Shown piece by piece: positions 8,518-15,523 of a stretch of 17,029 nt of DNA. A program made the translations under genes and the position numbers. Origin of the DNA: an uncultured Fenollaria sp. (GTDB taxonomy: Bacteria; Bacillota; Clostridia; Tissierellales; Peptoniphilaceae); assembly GCF_934202865.1 (NCBI RefSeq), contig NZ_CAKPYL010000026.1, positions 1 to 17,029 on the forward strand, in the 5' to 3' direction. Each line of letters opens with the position of its first letter. The first letter of the stretch is position 1. The notes beneath the pieces are model-generated. The model did not search any database. It was not told where the DNA came from and saw nothing but the letters and a program-made list of their open reading frames with translations.

Positions 8518-9756
8518 TTATATCATATTTTTAAAGCCACTCGGCAAGGTAACGATGCTTGGCTTTTCTGGCATCTTGCTATTGAGCTCGAGGCCGAGGT
8601 AGCCAATCTTGTCACTTCCAAACTTTTCTCTGATCTCGTTAAAGACTTTCTCAAGTCTATCGTCCTTGATGACTTTTTTAGGTGCGAATAGGCTCAGCTG
8701 CTCCGTTTTTGTGTTCTTTGTAAGATTTATCGCGGATATCGTTAGGCTCCTAATCGCTTCCTTGAAGTCGTAGCGCTCCTTGAAGAGATCCATGGCCTTG
8801 TCATTTAGCCTAAGTGCGCTTATACTTGTCTCGGTAAAAACTTTTTGAAAGCTCACGTAGTCAAGATTTTTATCCCTTATCGTTATTCTCACGCCGCCTG
8901 CCTTGAGATCCTCTTCGATTAATTTTTTGCTCACTTCAATGGCGAGCTCCTCGAATATCTTTTTCACCTCGTCATATGAGTTTAGATCTGCCTTGGTGGT
9001 TACACCTCTGGATATGGATTTGATCTTGTCGCGATGGTAGTAGTCACAAACTTTGCTTGTATCGTAGCCGTTCGCGTATTGCCATAGATATAGTCCTCTT
9101 ATTCCAAGCTTTCTTTTTAATAGATTTACATCAGTATTTGCAAGTTCACCCAGTGTGTTTATGTTCATGTACATAAGTTTTTTCTTCGTTTTGCTACCTA
9201 TGCCAATGATGGCGTCTGTTGATAGCGGCCAAACTATCTCTTTAAAATCATCCTTCTTTATAACTGTCACTGCATCGGGCTTCTTAAGGTCACTGCCTAG
9301 CTTTGCGAATATCTTGTTATAGCTCACGCCAATGCTGACTGTGATGCCGAGCTCCTTCTTGATACGCTCTTTGATCTCGTGGGCAATGGTCTCGCCACTG
9401 CCAAATAATTTTTCTGAGCCTGTCACATCGAGCCAGCACTCGTCTAAGCCGAAGGGTTCGACTTGATTGGTGTAGCTATAGTAAATTTTATGCGCTAATT
9501 TTGAGAACTTGAAGTACTCATCATAGTGCGGTTTAACAGCAACTAAGCCGGGACACTTCATCTTTGCCTCGAAGAGGCTATCTCCCGTCTTTACACCAAA
9601 GGCCTTTGCTTCGTAGCTCTTCGCTAGTACTATAGAGTGCCTATCTTCGACTGAACCGCAGACTACGAGCCGTTTACCAACGAGGGACGGATCCAGCTTT
9701 CCCTCGATAGAGGCGTAGCAGTTATTCATGTCTGAATGAAGTATTGTTCTTGTCAT
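8518..9756 (-). CDS. dinB: Y-family DNA polymerase (DinB/Pol IV-like)
   Basis: This is a translesion DNA polymerase that copies damaged templates in the cytosol. Palm motifs are present: HSDMNNCYASIE with catalytic D9, and GLDECWLDVTG with D105/E106. The steric-gate position appears to be Tyr14 rather than the Phe of E. coli DinB, and the second Asp of the usual DMD triplet is Asn11. The fingers/palm segment KSYEAKAFGVKTG, the HhH region around 170-210 (IIGIGSKTKKKL) and the little-finger domain follow. A canonical sliding-clamp motif QLSLF is at about 353-357, with some 55 residues beyond it. The 412-residue length suits the Gram-positive subgroup. The ATG follows AGGTGA, and a perfect consensus promoter with a palindrome lies upstream, suggesting regulated single-gene expression. 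Confidence 0.93.
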   Translation of the reverse strand: MTRTILHSDMNNCYASIEGKLDPSLVGKRLVVCGSVEDRHSIVLAKSYEAKAFGVKTGDSLFEAKMKCPGLVAVKPHYDEYFKFSKLAHKIYYSYTNQVEPFGLDECWLDVTGSEKLFGSGETIAHEIKERIKKELGITVSIGVSYNKIFAKLGSDLKKPDAVTVIKKDDFKEIVWPLSTDAIIGIGSKTKKKLMYMNINTLGELANTDVNLLKRKLGIRGLYLWQYANGYDTSKVCDYYHRDKIKSISRGVTTKADLNSYDEVKKIFEELAIEVSKKLIEEDLKAGGVRITIRDKNLDYVSFQKVFTETSISALRLNDKAMDLFKERYDFKEAIRSLTISAINLTKNTKTEQLSLFAPKKVIKDDRLEKVFNEIREKFGSDKIGYLGLELNSKMPEKPSIVTLPSGFKNMI

Positions 9757-9816
9757 CTTATCACCTGTCTTTCATCTACTTACTTAATAATTATTACTAC
9801 TTGAATGACTAAGACA

Positions 9817-9845
9817 ATTATAGACCATTTATATGGGCTTGTCAA
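9817..9845 (-). promoter_or_regulatory. dinB: Consensus promoter of dinB
   Basis: On the minus strand TTGACA (9840-9845) and TATAAT (9817-9822) match the sigma-A consensus at all twelve positions, with an ideal 17-bp spacer. Such a strong promoter on a mutagenic polymerase gene would be expected to need repression; the palindrome over its -35 may serve that. Confidence 0.9.
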
Positions 9846-9870
9846 TACTACTTTTGTAGTATATTTGACA
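9840..9870. promoter_or_regulatory. Palindromic candidate operator over the dinB -35 box
   Basis: The inner inverted repeat ATACTAC-TTTT-GTAGTAT (9845-9862) is flanked by TGTCAA on the left and TTGACA on the right, so the symmetry extends to 31 bp apart from three extra bases (ATA) in the right arm. The left TGTCAA is the dinB -35. It does not match the Gram-positive LexA box (GAAC-N4-GTTC). The TACTAC-N4-GTAGTA layout resembles BlaI/MecI-type operators, which is only a similarity. As RNA it would also fold, but it lies upstream of the predicted start. Confidence 0.55.
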
Positions 9871-9943
9871 GTTTTAGTTATATAGTCAAATAAAGAAGCT
9901 TAGTGACTTGTCATAAAGATAGTAGACGTGCTTATGCTAAGGA

Positions 9944-10077
9944 GCGTCATTCGTCAAACAAAATCACTATAGCTATCGCGCGTCATTCGTCAAGCAAAAT
10001 CACTATTGCCATCGCGCGTCATTCGATAAATAAAATCACTATTCATATGACGGGCGAATGATAAGTAAAATTACTAT
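9944..10077. repeat. Tandem array of 36-bp units (three full, one degenerate)
   Basis: Units at 9944-9979, 9980-10015 and 10016-10051 each start GCGTCATTCG and carry AAAATCACTAT at the same offset. The first two agree at 33 of 36 positions and the third at 27 of 36 with the second. A decayed fourth copy (10052-10077) keeps TAAGTAAAATTACTAT. The units abut without spacers. The right flank contains a partial inverted copy of the start (CATTCG / CGAATG). Function is unknown; position upstream of ecfA1 and dinB suggests protein binding or a genome-specific repeat family. Confidence 0.75.
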
Positions 10078-10165
10078 CTGAACAGTTTTTTATAGATGAT
10101 GGCAAAACCATAATCGTAATGATCAAAAAGACATTAATATTAATTTAGATAATCGCTTAAAAACC

Positions 10166-10194
10166 TTGTAAAATCACCGCGAATATGGTATTAT
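10166..10194 (+). promoter_or_regulatory. Promoter of the ecfA1-ecfA2-ecfT-truA operon
   Basis: TTGTAA (10166-10171) and TATTAT (10189-10194) are spaced 17 bp apart, with an extended -10 TGG directly before the -10 box. The predicted start near 10201 leaves about 11 nt before the ATG at 10212, so the leader cannot hold a riboswitch. Confidence 0.7.
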
Positions 10195-10211
10195 TAAGTT
10201 TAGGTGATAGC

Positions 10212-11027
10212 ATGATTAAATTTGAAAATGTAAGCTTTGCTTACGACAAAAACGAAAAAGACAAGAAGGCTCTAGACGATGTGAGCTTTGAGATAGAGAA
10301 GGGCGAGTTCGTGTCTATACTTGGCATGAACGGCAGTGGCAAATCGACCATAGCGAAGATTATGGACGGCATTTTGCTTCCGACTGAGGGCGATGCGACT
10401 GTCATGGGCATGAACACGAAGAACGAAGAGAACCTTCTTGAGATAAGACAAAACTTGGGACTTGTCTTTCAAAATCCGGACAATCAAATCATAGCGACCA
10501 TAGTCGAAGAGGACGTTGCCTTTGGACCAGAGAACCTTGGTCTGCCAACGCCTGAGATCAGAAAGAGGGTCGATGAAGCTTTGGAGATAGTATCGATGAG
10601 TGAATACAAAAAGCACGCCCCGAACCTATTGAGCGGTGGACAAAAGCAAAGGCTAGCAATCGCGGGTATTCTTGCTATCAACCCGAACATCATTGTCTTT
10701 GACGAGCCAACTGCCATGCTCGATCCAGTGGGCAGGAAGGAAGTCATGGACACCATTATCAAACTGAACAGAAAATACGAAAAGACTATAGTACTCATCA
10801 CGCACTTCATGAGCGAGGCAGTTCTATCTGACAGGCTCATGGTCATGCACGAGGGCAAATTGGTTTGGGATGACACGCCTAGACATATATTTTCAAATGT
10901 AAAAAAAGTGCACTCGCTTGGACTTGACGTGCCACAAGTGACTGAGCTAAGCAATTTACTTAAGGAGGATGGCTTTGACGTCGCTGGTGATGAGCTAAGC
11001 ATAGATGAATTGGTGGCAAAATTATGA
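10212..11027 (+). CDS. ecfA1: Energy-coupling factor transporter ATPase EcfA1
   Basis: This is one of the two ATPases that power ECF importers for vitamins and metals at the inner face of the membrane. In the 271-residue form, Walker [10 protein letters not shown] is at 38-46, the Q-loop glutamine at 87 (FQNPDNQ), signature LSGGQKQR at 140-147, Walker B with D164/E165 and the switch His at 198 (LITH). [11 protein letters not shown] after the Q-loop is typical of ECF ATPases. I chose ATG 10212 with AGGTGA just upstream; an in-frame ATG at 10185 lies upstream of the predicted transcription start and adds residues MVLLSLGDS unlike the family. The stop overlaps ecfA2 by 4 nt (ATGA). First gene of the operon. 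Confidence 0.94.
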   Translation: MIKFENVSFAYDKNEKDKKALDDVSFEIEKGEFVSILGMNGSGKSTIAKIMDGILLPTEGDATVMGMNTKNEENLLEIRQNLGLVFQNPDNQIIATIVEEDVAFGPENLGLPTPEIRKRVDEALEIVSMSEYKKHAPNLLSGGQKQRLAIAGILAINPNIIVFDEPTAMLDPVGRKEVMDTIIKLNRKYEKTIVLITHFMSEAVLSDRLMVMHEGKLVWDDTPRHIFSNVKKVHSLGLDVPQVTELSNLLKEDGFDVAGDELSIDELVAKL

Positions 11028-11884
11028 TTGAAATAAAAAATTTATCATTTATATATAATAAGGACACGCCATTTGAGGTGAAGGCACTAGACGATATATC
11101 GCTGACTATCAAGGACAACAGCTTTATCGGCATCATTGGTCACACTGGTAGCGGTAAATCGACTTTTATGCAGCAATTAAATGGCCTACTTAGACCTACA
11201 TCTGGTACTATAATTATAGATGGGGTGGACATAACTCAAAAGGACATCAAGCTAAATAAGCTTCGTGAGAGCGTTGGCATGGTCTTTCAATACCCTGAGT
11301 ATCAGCTTTTTGAAGAGACTGTTGAAAAGGACGTTGCCTTTGGCCCGAAGAATCTTGGACTAAGTGACGAAGAGGTGGCGATGCGTGTTAAGGACGCGAT
11401 TGAGGACGTTAAGCTTGACTACGAATGGGTTAAGGATAGGTCGCCTTTTGAATTATCGGGCGGACAAAAAAGGCGCGTTGCCATAGCGGGCATACTTGCT
11501 ATGAGGCCGAAGGTGCTTATACTTGACGAGCCAACAGCGGGTCTTGATCCGAGAGCTAGGGAAGAAATACTTGACGAGATCTATGATATATACAAAAAGA
11601 CTAAGATCACTGTAGTTTTGGTCTCGCACTCGATGGAGGACGTCTTTGCTTATGCGAATGAGATAGTCGTTTTAAGCAAGGGTAAGCTTATCATGCACAA
11701 GACTACTGACGAAGCGGTTAAGGAGCGCGATCTTCTTAAGAAGTACGATGTTGGCGTGCCTGAGATAACTGAGTTTATGTTTACTTTGCAAGAGAAATAT
11801 CCGGGCCTAAATCCATATGTCAAGACCGTTGAAGAGGCTAGGGAGCATATACACGAGTATTTCGAGGTGAAGAAAAATGTTTAA
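11024..11884 (+). CDS. ecfA2: Energy-coupling factor transporter ATPase EcfA2
   Basis: This second ECF ATPase forms the A1-A2 heterodimer that drives substrate import through EcfT. The 286 residues carry Walker [10 protein letters not shown] (39-47), a Q-loop in [24 protein letters not shown], signature LSGGQKRR, Walker [14 protein letters not shown] and the switch VSHSMED. YPEYQLF after the Q-loop distinguishes EcfA2 from EcfA1 (NPDNQ). The C-terminal extension after about 240 includes [17 protein letters not shown], as expected for the subfamily. ATG overlaps the ecfA1 TGA by 4 nt, and the gene's own end overlaps ecfT by 8 nt. No S component is nearby, which is normal for the shared group II ECF module. 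Confidence 0.95.
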   Translation: MIEIKNLSFIYNKDTPFEVKALDDISLTIKDNSFIGIIGHTGSGKSTFMQQLNGLLRPTSGTIIIDGVDITQKDIKLNKLRESVGMVFQYPEYQLFEETVEKDVAFGPKNLGLSDEEVAMRVKDAIEDVKLDYEWVKDRSPFELSGGQKRRVAIAGILAMRPKVLILDEPTAGLDPRAREEILDEIYDIYKKTKITVVLVSHSMEDVFAYANEIVVLSKGKLIMHKTTDEAVKERDLLKKYDVGVPEITEFMFTLQEKYPGLNPYVKTVEEAREHIHEYFEVKKNV

Positions 11885-12689
11885 CAACGTATCCATAGGA
11901 CAATATTTTCCGACAGATAGCTTTGTTCATAGGCTAGACCCAAGAGTTAAACTGATCTTCGTCTTCGTATTTATGATAGCGATCTTCTTCGTTGATTCAT
12001 ACATCATACTTGGACTTGTGGCAATCACCATAATCACGCTTATATTAATGAGCAAGGTGCCAGTAAAGATAATTCTCAAGGGGCTTAAGCCGATGCGCGT
12101 GATTATCATAATGACTTTAATCTTCAATGTGTTTTTCACGCCAGGCACACAAATATTTCCAAAGTTAAAATGGCCGTCGATGACATACGAAGGGCTAAAC
12201 ACGGGTCTTTTCATGTCATTTAGACTACTCTTATTAATACTCGGCTCGTCGCTACTAACGCTTACAACATCGCCAATCAGACTGACTGATGGACTTGAGT
12301 CGCTGATGAGTCCACTAAAGCTTATTAAGGTGCCGACTCATGAACTAGCGATGATGATGACTATAGCCTTAAGATTCATACCGACGCTGGCTGAAGAGGC
12401 GAACAAGATCAAGATGGCGCAAGAGTCGAGAGGAGCAAGCTTTAGCGGCAAGAACATTATTGAGACGGCTAAGAAGATGCTGCCACTGATGATACCACTT
12501 TTCTTAAACGCACTTAAGAGGGCGGACGAACTAGCCATCGCTATGGACGCGAGATGCTACAACGGCGGCGACAACAGAGGCAAGCTAAATCCACTTATCT
12601 ACACAAAGACAGATAGGATAGCTATAATTGTAATACTGATATACTTTGGCTTTATAATATCGACAAAGTATCTATTTAATTTAATATGA
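11877..12689 (+). CDS. ecfT: Energy-coupling factor transmembrane protein EcfT
   Basis: EcfT is the membrane scaffold that links the two ATPases to exchangeable substrate-binding S components. The 270 residues begin with the family's HRLDPRVKLIF (18-28). Hydrophobic helices follow at about 27-57, 73-88, 111-131 and 245-265, around a long cytoplasmic coupling region. Both coupling motifs that insert into the ATPase grooves are visible: ESRGA (183-187) and DARCY (224-228), the latter with Cys in place of Gly, a variation I recall in other Firmicutes. The ATG overlaps the ecfA2 end by 8 nt behind GAGGTGA, and the TGA overlaps truA by 4 nt. Confidence 0.95.
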   Translation: MFNNVSIGQYFPTDSFVHRLDPRVKLIFVFVFMIAIFFVDSYIILGLVAITIITLILMSKVPVKIILKGLKPMRVIIIMTLIFNVFFTPGTQIFPKLKWPSMTYEGLNTGLFMSFRLLLLILGSSLLTLTTSPIRLTDGLESLMSPLKLIKVPTHELAMMMTIALRFIPTLAEEANKIKMAQESRGASFSGKNIIETAKKMLPLMIPLFLNALKRADELAIAMDARCYNGGDNRGKLNPLIYTKTDRIAIIVILIYFGFIISTKYLFNLI

Positions 12690-13420
12690 AGAACATAAAA
12701 TTACTTATAGATTTTGACGGAACAAATTATTCGGGGTTTCAAGCGCAAGAGAACGCTCATACAGTAGAGGACGTGCTGAACGCATCCATTAGCAAGGCTT
12801 TGGGCGAAGAGATCAAGGTCATAGGCTGCTCAAGGACTGACAAGGGCGTTAGCGCAAGATGCTTTGTTTTGAATTTCAAAACTGAATCGCTTTGTCCGGT
12901 CGAAAAGATGATATATCCAATCAACGACAAGCTTCCTGAGGACATCAGGGTCCTTAAGAGCGAAGAAGTAGCTGATGATTTTCACGCGCGCTTCTCGTCG
13001 AAGGGCAAGTACTATAGATACACGCTTGAACACAGGAAGTTTGGCAGGGCGACCGACAGGCACTTTGCATACAATTTCCCATATAAGCTTGATCTTGACT
13101 TGATGCGCGAGGCAGCTAAACACATGGTCGGCGAGAAAGACTACAGAGCTTTCATGGCCATAGGTAGCGATGTTGATACGACGGTCAGGACCATTCACTC
13201 GGTCGATATCATTAGAGACGGCGACTTTGTCTACATCGATGTCAAAGGCAGGAGCTTTTTATATAATATGGTTAGGATCATGGCGGGCACGCTCGTTTTT
13301 GTCGGCACTGGCATCTTGGATATAGATGAGATGGCTAGAGCGATAGACGAGGGCGATAGAAGGGGACTTGCACCGACTTTGCCAGCGAAGGGACTAGTCT
13401 TAGAAGAAGTTTATTATTAA
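12686..13420 (+). CDS. truA: tRNA pseudouridine(38-40) synthase TruA
   Basis: TruA converts uridines 38-40 of the tRNA anticodon stem-loop to pseudouridine in the cytosol. The 244-residue length is normal. The N-terminal DFDGTNYSGFQAQ is diagnostic, the catalytic Asp52 lies in GCSRTDKGV (47-55), a YYRYTL segment supplies the conserved Tyr, and RSFLYNMVRIMAGTL forms the RNA-binding C-terminal region. The ATG shares 4 nt with the ecfT stop. TruA as the last gene after ecfA1-ecfA2-ecfT is a conserved Firmicute arrangement; the ribosomal protein genes rplM/rpsI that often follow are absent, and a terminator stands 3 nt after the stop. Confidence 0.96.
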   Translation: MKNIKLLIDFDGTNYSGFQAQENAHTVEDVLNASISKALGEEIKVIGCSRTDKGVSARCFVLNFKTESLCPVEKMIYPINDKLPEDIRVLKSEEVADDFHARFSSKGKYYRYTLEHRKFGRATDRHFAYNFPYKLDLDLMREAAKHMVGEKDYRAFMAIGSDVDTTVRTIHSVDIIRDGDFVYIDVKGRSFLYNMVRIMAGTLVFVGTGILDIDEMARAIDEGDRRGLAPTLPAKGLVLEEVYY

Positions 13421-13423
13421 TAT

Positions 13424-13456
13424 ATATCTCTTGGTGAGAGCCGAGAGATATTTTTT
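13424..13456 (+). terminator. Terminator of the ecf-truA operon
   Basis: ATATCTCTTGG pairs with CCGAGAGATAT (11 bp, one G-T wobble) around a 6-nt loop, followed by six T residues. It ends exactly where the first of the Fic operator repeats begins, so the two signals share a base. Confidence 0.9.
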
Positions 13457-13526
13457 CGCCTAAAGTCTTGACGAATCGCCTAAAATATGGTACAATTTAG
13501 GCGATAAAGAGAGGAGGTTTAGGCGA
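13456..13526. promoter_or_regulatory. Four-site operator array of the Fic gene
   Basis: The 9-mer TCGCCTAAA occurs at 13456-13464 and 13476-13484, and its exact complement TTTAGGCGA at 13496-13504 and 13518-13526. Start-to-start spacings are 20, 20 and 22 bp, about two helical turns each. Site 1 lies before the -35, site 2 within the spacer, site 3 over the end of the -10 and the start point, and site 4 fills the gap between the ribosome binding site and the ATG, its last base being the A of the start codon. This is a typical layout for strong repression, most simply by the Fic protein's own winged-helix domain. Confidence 0.8.
13468..13496 (+). promoter_or_regulatory. Promoter of the Fic-family gene
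   Basis: TTGACG (13468-13473) and TACAAT (13491-13496) are separated by 17 bp and joined by an extended -10 TGG. The predicted start near 13503 lies in the third repeat site. The ribosome binding site GAGGAGG is at 13511-13517, 8 nt before the ATG. Confidence 0.8.
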
Positions 13527-14569
13527 TGAGAAATTTTGATTATTCAAAATTGAAGTATAAACAATGGGACCAAGAGACATTAAACTATATTTCAAAGATA
13601 AGTGAGTACAAGGGAAGACAAGATATTATCATAAATCAAAAAGCAAAAGTACTTGATACTTTAGTAGACTTAGCTATAATACAAAGTACTGAGAGCTCGA
13701 ATGAAATTGAAGGCATACGAACTACTGATACAAGGATAAAAGAACTTGTGATGAAAAAAGTTAAACCGATGAATAGAGATGAAGAAGAGATACTTGGCTA
13801 CCAAGATGTCTTAAGAACGATACACAATTCTTATGAGTATATAAATATAAAGCCTGAAATTATTTTGCAGCTTCATAGAGACTTATATAAGTATTCGTCT
13901 AAATCTATTGGCGGTCAGTTTAAGAACGTGCAAAACTATATCACAGAGACAATGCCAAATGGCGAGTCACATGTGATTTTCACTCCGCTTGCTCCTTATG
14001 AAACGTATTCAGCCATCGAAGCGATATGCTCTTCATATAATGATGAGCGTCAGAAATGCGATATAAATCAGCTTATACTACTTATTAGCTTTGTACATGA
14101 TTTTTTGTGCATACATCCATTTAATGATGGCAATGGTAGGATGTCAAGATTATTAACGACATTATTGTTATATAAAAATGATTATTTTATAGGAAGATAT
14201 ATTAGTCTTGAAGAAAAGATAGAAAAGACTAAGCTTAATTATTATGAAGCGCTTGACAAGAGCGGTAAGGGCTGGCATGAGGAGATAGAGGATACGAGCT
14301 ACTTTATTAAGTATATACTAGCTACTATACTTGCTGCTTACAGAGACTTTGAGACTAGGCTAGATATTTTCGGAGAAGGAGCGACTGCGCTTGAACAAGT
14401 TAGAGCTGCCATTGATACTATTTATGATAATTTTACTAAGAGTGAGCTAATGAAGATAGTTCCAAATCTTAGTAAGGCATCTATCGAAAACTCCTTAAGG
14501 ACTTTACTTGAAGAGGGATATATTGATAGACATGGCAAGGGAAGAGCAACTTATTACACAAAGCAATAG
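13526..14569 (+). CDS. Fic-family protein (probable AMP transferase) with C-terminal winged helix
   Basis: Fic proteins transfer AMP or related groups from nucleotides to target proteins. The 347 residues show an N-terminal Fic_N-like region, an inhibitory-helix motif S58-xxx-E62-G63 (SNEIEG) ahead of the Fic core, as in self-inhibited class II proteins, and a complete active-site motif HPFNDGNGRMSR at 197-208 with catalytic His197. The last 60 residues (EQVRAAIDTIYDNFTKSEL to the end) look like a winged-helix DNA-binding domain ending in a wing-like GKGRATYY. No separate antitoxin gene is adjacent. The gene has its own promoter embedded in a four-site operator, suggesting autoregulation. The target protein cannot be inferred. 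It is an isolated accessory gene between two housekeeping units. Confidence 0.9.
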   Translation: MRNFDYSKLKYKQWDQETLNYISKISEYKGRQDIIINQKAKVLDTLVDLAIIQSTESSNEIEGIRTTDTRIKELVMKKVKPMNRDEEEILGYQDVLRTIHNSYEYINIKPEIILQLHRDLYKYSSKSIGGQFKNVQNYITETMPNGESHVIFTPLAPYETYSAIEAICSSYNDERQKCDINQLILLISFVHDFLCIHPFNDGNGRMSRLLTTLLLYKNDYFIGRYISLEEKIEKTKLNYYEALDKSGKGWHEEIEDTSYFIKYILATILAAYRDFETRLDIFGEGATALEQVRAAIDTIYDNFTKSELMKIVPNLSKASIENSLRTLLEEGYIDRHGKGRATYYTKQ

Positions 14570-14586
14570 AAAATTATCACGCAAAA

Positions 14587-14614
14587 AAGACCCGGTTCAT
14601 ATGAACTGGGTCTT
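14587..14614. terminator. Bidirectional terminator between the Fic and YitT-family genes
   Basis: AAGACCCGGTTC pairs with GAACTGGGTCTT (12 bp, one wobble) around ATAT. A run of six A residues on the left gives a strong T tract for minus-strand transcripts; on the plus side only GTCTTATA follows. The hairpin is 17 nt after the Fic stop and 24 nt beyond the YitT-family stop. Confidence 0.85.
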
Positions 14615-14638
14615 GTCTTATATATGCTATGCCATTGT

Positions 14639-15523
14639 CTAGAAATTGTCTCCACCTTTAAAGCCTCTTCCTTTAACTTCGTTTGTGTCTTGTATAGTGA
14701 TGAAGGCGTTCGGGTCTATGGAGTTAGTTATCTTCTTGACATCAACTATCTCCCTAGGTCTAACTAGCATGAAGATGATCTTTAGATCGCTCTTTGACCA
14801 AGCGCCGTATGAGTCGATGATGGTTGCACCACGCTCAAGCTTGTTCATCAGCTCGTATGAAAGCTCTTCGTAGTCCTTCGATATGATGAGAACGCTCTTT
14901 GTCGCGTCGATGCCTGTTTGCACTTTATCAAGCACTTGATAGGCAACGAACATCGATATAACTGTGTAAAGGCCTTTTAGTACACCAAATTTTATACTCG
15001 CTAAACTAATGATTATAGCGTTCATCGCCATAAGCGCGCTGCCGATGTTGATGTTGTAGCGCTTTTTACATACTGCGGCGACTATGTCGAGGCCGCCTTG
15101 GCAAGCGCCGTGCCTAAATAAAACGCCCATGCCTATACCATTCAAAACGCCTCCAAAGATGGCGCTGATAAGTATGTCGTCAAAGGTATTAAGCTTTTGC
15201 ATCGGTCTTAAGAGTACCATAGTCGCCGATAAAACGAAAGTAGTTATGAAGGCGTAAACCAAGAATTTTTTGTCAAGCTCCTTTAGTCCGAATAAAAATA
15301 TTGGCAAGTTAATCGCAAAGAGCATGATACCTGCAGGTAGGCCAGTAAGTAATTCTATGATGATGGAGATGCCGCCAACGCCGCCCGATAGTAGCTTGTT
15401 TGGTATGAAGAAAAAGTTTATCGCAAAACTTGATAGCAAGCAGCCGATGACGATGGCTGTGATGGTAGTAGCAATTTCTTCGTTATCGCCGAAGTATTCG
15501 TATCTGTCAAATTTCTTTTTCAT
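14639..15523 (-). CDS. YitT-family membrane protein (DUF161 + DUF2179)
   Basis: This is a 294-residue membrane protein of the YitT family, whose function is not established. About five or six hydrophobic helices occupy residues 18-200, with glycine-rich motifs SGGVGGI (46-52) and GACQGGLDI (139-147) that define the family. The soluble C-terminal DUF2179 domain starts near 210 and ends with the conserved DTNEVKGRGF at 279-288. The ATG overlaps the preceding gene's TGA by 4 nt; a GGAG lies about 14 nt upstream, which is far, so translation probably depends on coupling. If so, the nonsense codon in the upstream gene might lower its expression through polarity. Last gene of the minus-strand unit. 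Confidence 0.9.
   Translation of the reverse strand: MKKKFDRYEYFGDNEEIATTITAIVIGCLLSSFAINFFFIPNKLLSGGVGGISIIIELLTGLPAGIMLFAINLPIFLFGLKELDKKFLVYAFITTFVLSATMVLLRPMQKLNTFDDILISAIFGGVLNGIGMGVLFRHGACQGGLDIVAAVCKKRYNINIGSALMAMNAIIISLASIKFGVLKGLYTVISMFVAYQVLDKVQTGIDATKSVLIISKDYEELSYELMNKLERGATIIDSYGAWSKSDLKIIFMLVRPREIVDVKKITNSIDPNAFITIQDTNEVKGRGFKGGDNF

Larger units (their letters stand above)
9757..10211. other. 455-bp intergenic region with divergent promoters and a repeat array
   Basis: No convincing ORF lies here. It holds, left to right, the dinB leader and promoter with its palindrome, about 70 bp of AT-rich sequence without clear signal, a tandem array of 36-bp units, about 85 bp of AT-rich sequence with a 12-bp palindrome ATTAATATTAAT (10133-10144), and the ecfA1 promoter. 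Confidence 0.8.

Noticed and set aside
9840..9870. LexA box at dinB
   Set aside because: The palindrome lacks the GAAC/GTTC half-sites of Gram-positive LexA.
9944..10077. CRISPR array, because the units are 36 bp like many CRISPR repeats
   Set aside because: The units are directly adjacent with no spacers, diverge progressively, and no cas genes are in the window.
10079..10165. Riboswitch or T-box upstream of the ECF operon
   Set aside because: The predicted transcript starts about 11 nt before the ATG, and the AT-rich stretch lacks a terminator or any known riboswitch core.
10185..10211. Upstream start for ecfA1 adding nine residues
   Set aside because: This ATG overlaps the extended -10 and lies before the predicted transcription start; ATG 10212 has a ribosome binding site and fits the family N terminus.
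10484..11002. 172-codon minus-strand frame opposite ecfA1
   Set aside because: It is antisense to a strongly conserved ABC ATPase, has Ser/Ile-rich composition with no recognisable domain, and lacks a ribosome binding site.
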